Part shown: in pieces, positions 61,421 to 64,000 of the stretch | Layout of the letters: each line of letters begins with the position of its first letter | Numbering within the stretch: the stretch's first letter is position 1 | DNA from: Eleusine coracana subsp. coracana | Lineage: Eukaryota; Streptophyta; Magnoliopsida; Poales; Poaceae | NCBI GenBank assembly: GCA_032690845.1 | Contig: CM064425.1 | Span: 35,490,240 to 35,554,239, forward strand | Length of the DNA stretch: 64,000 nucleotides | Direction: 5' to 3' | Made by a program: the position numbers and the translations under genes | The notes under the pieces: generated by a model | Database searches by the model: none | The model's input: only the letters and a program-made list of their open reading frames with translations | What the model was told of the DNA's origin: nothing

Positions 61421-61440
61421 AAAAAAACTACTAATTGGCG
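61421..61440 (+). repeat. LINE poly-A tail and 3' target-site duplication
   Basis: A7 (61421-61427), C, then TACTAATTGGCG (61429-61440), identical to 41142-41153. Confidence 0.85.
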
Positions 61441-61835
61441 TCAAGTGATTTTTGGACAAAGCACGGCAGGATCGGGCTGGCCTAAGTCGCAGTCGTAATT
61501 GCAACTGTACCGGTACCGGTTCAAAACAAGTACTCTAGAACTGAACTGCATGATGCCGCCGCGGCGCCGCCACAGAGGTGGAAGAAGCGTCTCAAGGTTC
61601 GATTGGATTAGAAATCATCGTACATACTCATTGATCGCTTTCCTTTCTCTCGCTGATCTCGTCTTGCAATCGGTGATTGCTTCACACGCTTCTCCGACTT
61701 TGATCAGGTCGATCTCTTTCCCAGAACCGGGGTCCAACTTGATCATGATTTGGTCTCGCCTTCCCCTTTCCATTTTTCTGCTTTCCTTTCCATGATCATC
61801 TCGTGTCTATATATGCGCCCAGCCGAGGAGGATCC
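61441..61835 (+). promoter_or_regulatory. Proximal promoter and leader of CCCH gene
   Basis: A TATA box (CTATATATGC, 61808-61817) lies about 40-48 bp before the annotated start codon. A Ser/Leu-type ORF at 61499-61795 shows no domain and is not called. Everything further upstream is LINE, so native promoter sequence near the gene is limited to about 370 bp before the TATA box. Confidence 0.55.
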
Positions 61836-61919
61836 ATGGCCTTGGACGAAGAACCATGGCCAACGGCGATCAAGCAGACCATCCACAATGCGGCACGGCC
61901 GGCCGGCGTGACAGGGTAG
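61836..61919 (+). promoter_or_regulatory. Overlapping upstream ORF at the CCCH start
   Basis: An ATG at 61836 (context GATCCATGGC) lies 20 bp before the main ATG in another frame. It encodes 27 residues and stops at 61919 inside the main CDS. Whether it is in the mRNA depends on the transcription start, which the TATA position places close to this ATG. Confidence 0.45.
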
Positions 61920-63361
61920 CGGCGCTGCTAAAGCTCGCGGCGGCCGACGACGCCGCGGGCTTCAAGGCGGCGCTCGACGCCGCGGGAGGAGCCGAGCTGG
62001 CGGACGAGGTGGAGCTGTGGCGCCGCGGCCAGTCCAAGCCGTACGAGCCGCGCACGCCACTGATGGTGGCGGCGTCCTGCGGCAGCGCGGCGGTGGTGGC
62101 GCTGCTCCTCGGCCTCGGGCGCGCCGTCGACGTGAACCGCCGCCCTGGCGTGGACGGCGCCACCGCGCTGCACTGCGCGGCCTCGGGCGGGGCCCCCAAC
62201 GCCGCGGCCGTGGTCGCCGCGCTCCTCGCCGCGGGCGCCGACCGGGCCGTCGCCGACGCCGCGGGCCGCGTCCCCGCCGACGTCGTCGCCGCCTCGCGGG
62301 CCGAGCTCGAATCCCTCCTGGGCCGCCCCCGCCGCCGCGCCTCGTCGCCCAAGGAGTTTCCCGCGGACCCCACGCTCCCCGACATGACCAGCAGCGCGTA
62401 CGCTTCCGACGAGTTCCGCATGTTCGGGTTCAAGGTGCAGCCGTGCGCGCGCACCTACGCGCACGACTGGACCGAGTGCCCGTTCGTGCACCCCGGCGAG
62501 AACGCGCGCCGCCGCGACCCGCGCCGCCACGCCTACACGGCCGTGCCGTGCGCCAGCTTCCGGCGGCACGACGGCGGCGGGTGCTGCCCGCGCGGCGACG
62601 CCTGCGACTTCGCGCACGGCGTCTTCGAGAGCTGGCTCCACCCGTCGCAGTACCGCACCAGGATGTGCCGCGAGGGCGCCGCGTGCGCGCGACGCATCTG
62701 CTTCTTCGCGCACGCCGACCACGAGCTCCGGCACGTGCCGCGCGACGGCGCCGGAGCGGGGGTGCTGTCTCCCCGTGCCATGGATGACGTGGCTGCCCTC
62801 GGGCTTCTTCTTCCTCCTGCCGGGTCTCCCACCGGCAATAATGGAGGTGGTCTCGCAGCACATTGGCTCCAGCAAGGTACCGCCAGGCGGCTGCACAACT
62901 CTTTCGATCCAAGTTTACTGATGGGTGAACAGCATGTTGATGAACTCGGCGCGATCCTGGACTTAGTGTCGCTGAGCCAATCGCAGCCGCGCCTTTCGAG
63001 CATCCGGCAGTCACCGGCTATTTCTCCTGCATCCAAGTACATGACACTGCCGCCGAGCAGGTTCGGTGACGACCATGGCGGCTCGGTCTATTACTCACCT
63101 GAAGCCGCAGAAACGTCGCTCCTCCTCGCCAAGATTCGTCAGCGTCAGGGCGTCCGGCTGCCGCCTATAAGGCAACGCCACATGTTTCAACGGCCGTTCT
63201 CCCCTACGACGAGCGTCAAACTGCAACAGATGCAGACTATTGGTTTGCCGCCGGCGCTGGCCCGGGGTACTTATTCTGACTCTTCCTGGCTCAACATTGG
63301 CTGCCCAAGTAGCAAGGTCGACTGGAGTTTCAACGCCCAGGACCTGCTCCAGTCCCCTTGA
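61856..63361 (+). CDS. Ankyrin plus tandem CCCH zinc-finger protein (plant RR-TZF type)
   Basis: Intronless 501-residue protein. Two ankyrin-like repeats (about residues 65-95 and 101-135; TPLMVAASCGSAAVVALLL and ATALHCAASGG) are followed by an Arg-rich RR region with C197, C208 and H212 (DWTECPFVHPGENARRRDPRR). The tandem zinc finger comes next. Finger 1 uses C232, C243 or C244, C250 and H254; finger 2 uses C271, C277, C282 and H286 (C-x5-C-x4-C-x3-H). The tail has a VDWSFNAQDLL-type segment. This is the plant RR-TZF family, whose members bind mRNA, localise to processing bodies or stress granules and act in stress, hormone and defence responses. These roles are family knowledge, not shown here. 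Finger 1 has about four extra residues (HDGG) compared with the usual C-x7-C-x5-C-x3-H. The ATG context (ACCATGGC) is strong. The first half is extremely GC-rich. The frame is intact and the gene is probably active. Confidence 0.93.
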   Translation: MANGDQADHPQCGTAGRRDRVAALLKLAAADDAAGFKAALDAAGGAELADEVELWRRGQSKPYEPRTPLMVAASCGSAAVVALLLGLGRAVDVNRRPGVDGATALHCAASGGAPNAAAVVAALLAAGADRAVADAAGRVPADVVAASRAELESLLGRPRRRASSPKEFPADPTLPDMTSSAYASDEFRMFGFKVQPCARTYAHDWTECPFVHPGENARRRDPRRHAYTAVPCASFRRHDGGGCCPRGDACDFAHGVFESWLHPSQYRTRMCREGAACARRICFFAHADHELRHVPRDGAGAGVLSPRAMDDVAALGLLLPPAGSPTGNNGGGLAAHWLQQGTARRLHNSFDPSLLMGEQHVDELGAILDLVSLSQSQPRLSSIRQSPAISPASKYMTLPPSRFGDDHGGSVYYSPEAAETSLLLAKIRQRQGVRLPPIRQRHMFQRPFSPTTSVKLQQMQTIGLPPALARGTYSDSSWLNIGCPSSKVDWSFNAQDLLQSP

Positions 63362-63838
63362 GATCGAGGTGCAAGATGTGTCAAAGTGGCAGCAAGAGAT
63401 TGCTTTATATCTTACTCTCTCCGTTCCCTAATTCTTGTCATTTCTGTGCATCGGATTAAACTACAAAACAACTAGCCGATGCTGTCTGAACGACACCATT
63501 TGAAAAACTGAGGGAGTGTTCCGGTATGAGTGTCATTGTTCTTTTCATTTATTTTTATAGTGTCCCATCAAATTACTTTTTTCTGCAAAACAGCTATTTA
63601 CATTGTAATATAGAATTTGGTCGATTAAAAAAAATCAGTTGTAAGTCACGTCTAATGTTATTTGAGAGTATATTGACCATATCTTCAGGAGTGGGAAGAG
63701 AGTATATTTCTGAATTTTTTAATTGTGAGCATCCACTGCTGTCTTGTGTTATGTTCCTTGGTTACTTATGGATGTTGTGTTATTTTTATATTGTTTGTTG
63801 ACTTGTTATCAATAATTGACGCATTTATGCTAATCATC
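63362..63838 (+). other. 3' UTR and downstream flank of CCCH gene
   Basis: AT-rich DNA after the stop codon, including the Stowaway-like stretch at 63411-63516. No gene is recognised. ORF 63526-63801 is low complexity, hydrophobic and without a domain. Confidence 0.5.
63411..63516. repeat. Decayed Stowaway-like MITE
   Basis: TACTCTCTCCGTTCC at the left and CTGAGGGAGTG at the right form imperfect inverted ends (about 9 of 11 positions) of the CTCCCTCCGTT type, with TA on the left and TG on the right. It lies about 50 bp after the stop codon, so it would be in the 3' UTR. Confidence 0.45.
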
Positions 63839-64000
63839 TGTTTATGAGGCAAGCCAATACTTTTATCACACCCTTAGCACAATTCCTAGCTCCGCCTACT
63901 TGGTGAACTCCTTTGCAATGTTGAACAAATTGTCCAAAGGGACGTGGCCCAGCCTAGTTCGCGATGCTTAAGTAGGCTGCCATAGAAGAACCTCGAACAA
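63839..64000. other. Window end, unassigned
   Basis: The minus strand can be read as NLFNIAKEFTK-like residues, reminiscent of retrotransposon gag, but the segment is too short to call. Confidence 0.25.

Larger units (their letters stand above)
41154..61428 (+). mobile_element. L1-clade LINE split by element D and a Helitron
   Basis: A 12-bp duplication TACTAATTGGCG flanks the unit (41142-41153 and 61429-61440). The right copy follows an A7 tail (61421-61427). LINE sequence is 41154-41497, 52685-59820 and about 61399-61428, roughly 7.5 kb, a length consistent with a complete plant L1. It encodes ORF1 (zinc-knuckle plus DUF4283-like) and ORF2 (AP endonuclease, RT, zf-RVT), both broken. Element D occupies 41498-52679. 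The Helitron lies in the 3' UTR between GAAATA and TTCCTATTTCT. The order of events is LINE first, then D and the Helitron independently. Confidence 0.85.

Noticed and set aside
61499..61795. 98-residue ORF just upstream of the CCCH gene
   Set aside because: No domain or codon bias, and it overlaps the probable promoter.
62017..62787. 256-residue Arg-rich plus-strand ORF overlapping the CCCH gene
   Set aside because: Out-of-frame shadow of the high-GC CDS; the ankyrin and CCCH motifs are in the 61856 frame.
61870..62896. Long minus-strand ORFs (194 and 322 residues) opposite the CCCH gene
   Set aside because: Extremely GC-rich coding sequence opens antisense frames; the residues are compositional and no domain is seen.

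Overview
This is plant nuclear DNA from a grass, probably a panicoid (maize/sorghum/Miscanthus/sugarcane group). The evidence is two grass-style intron-containing or GC-rich genes embedded in nested LTR retrotransposons, with grass-type LTR motifs, plant L1 LINE and Helitron sequence. The species assignment is inference. Only two genes look functional: a two-exon VOC/glyoxalase-fold protein (24348-25602, +) and an intronless ankyrin plus tandem CCCH zinc-finger protein (61856-63361, +). Nearly everything else is transposable-element DNA, and all element coding regions are broken by stops or frameshifts.

Left block (1-19361). The 3' part of an LTR element G (internal region from before base 1, LTR about 4651-17340) was hit twice. 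A shrunken Ty3/gypsy element C (2586-4133, TSD TGTTG) lies in its internal region. A solo Tekay-like LTR F (5955-16942, TSD GTGAT) lies in its LTR. F contains a deleted Tat-like element E (8799-16022), and E contains a Ty3/gypsy chromovirus A (9649-15263, TSD CCAAT). This is a four-level nest. A separate solo LTR H (17352-19361, TSD CTTGC) lies next to it.

Middle block (19362-34120). Low-copy-looking intergenic DNA carries MITE-like repeats, a GC-rich patch and a minisatellite upstream of the VOC gene. Downstream of the gene lies a second copy of the A family, B (26220-32994). B has nearly identical LTRs but no matching target-site duplication. It abuts a tandem array of a miniature LTR retrotransposon (three about 82-bp LTRs, 33003-33486).

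Right block (34121-64000). A Ty1/copia element I (34121-40696, TSD GGTAT) is followed by a full-length-looking L1 LINE bounded by a 12-bp TSD (41142-41153 and 61429-61440). The LINE is split by a Tat-lineage Ty3/gypsy element D (41498-52679, TSD AATTT), which carries an antisense ORF, and in its 3' UTR by a candidate non-autonomous Helitron (59821-about 61398). The LINE sits about 415 bp upstream of the CCCH gene start codon, so about 20 kb of DNA now separates that gene from its former distal upstream sequence.

Element boundaries were set by eye from TG...CA ends, primer-binding sites, polypurine tracts and matching target-site duplications. Lineage names come from recalled family features and no database search was run.
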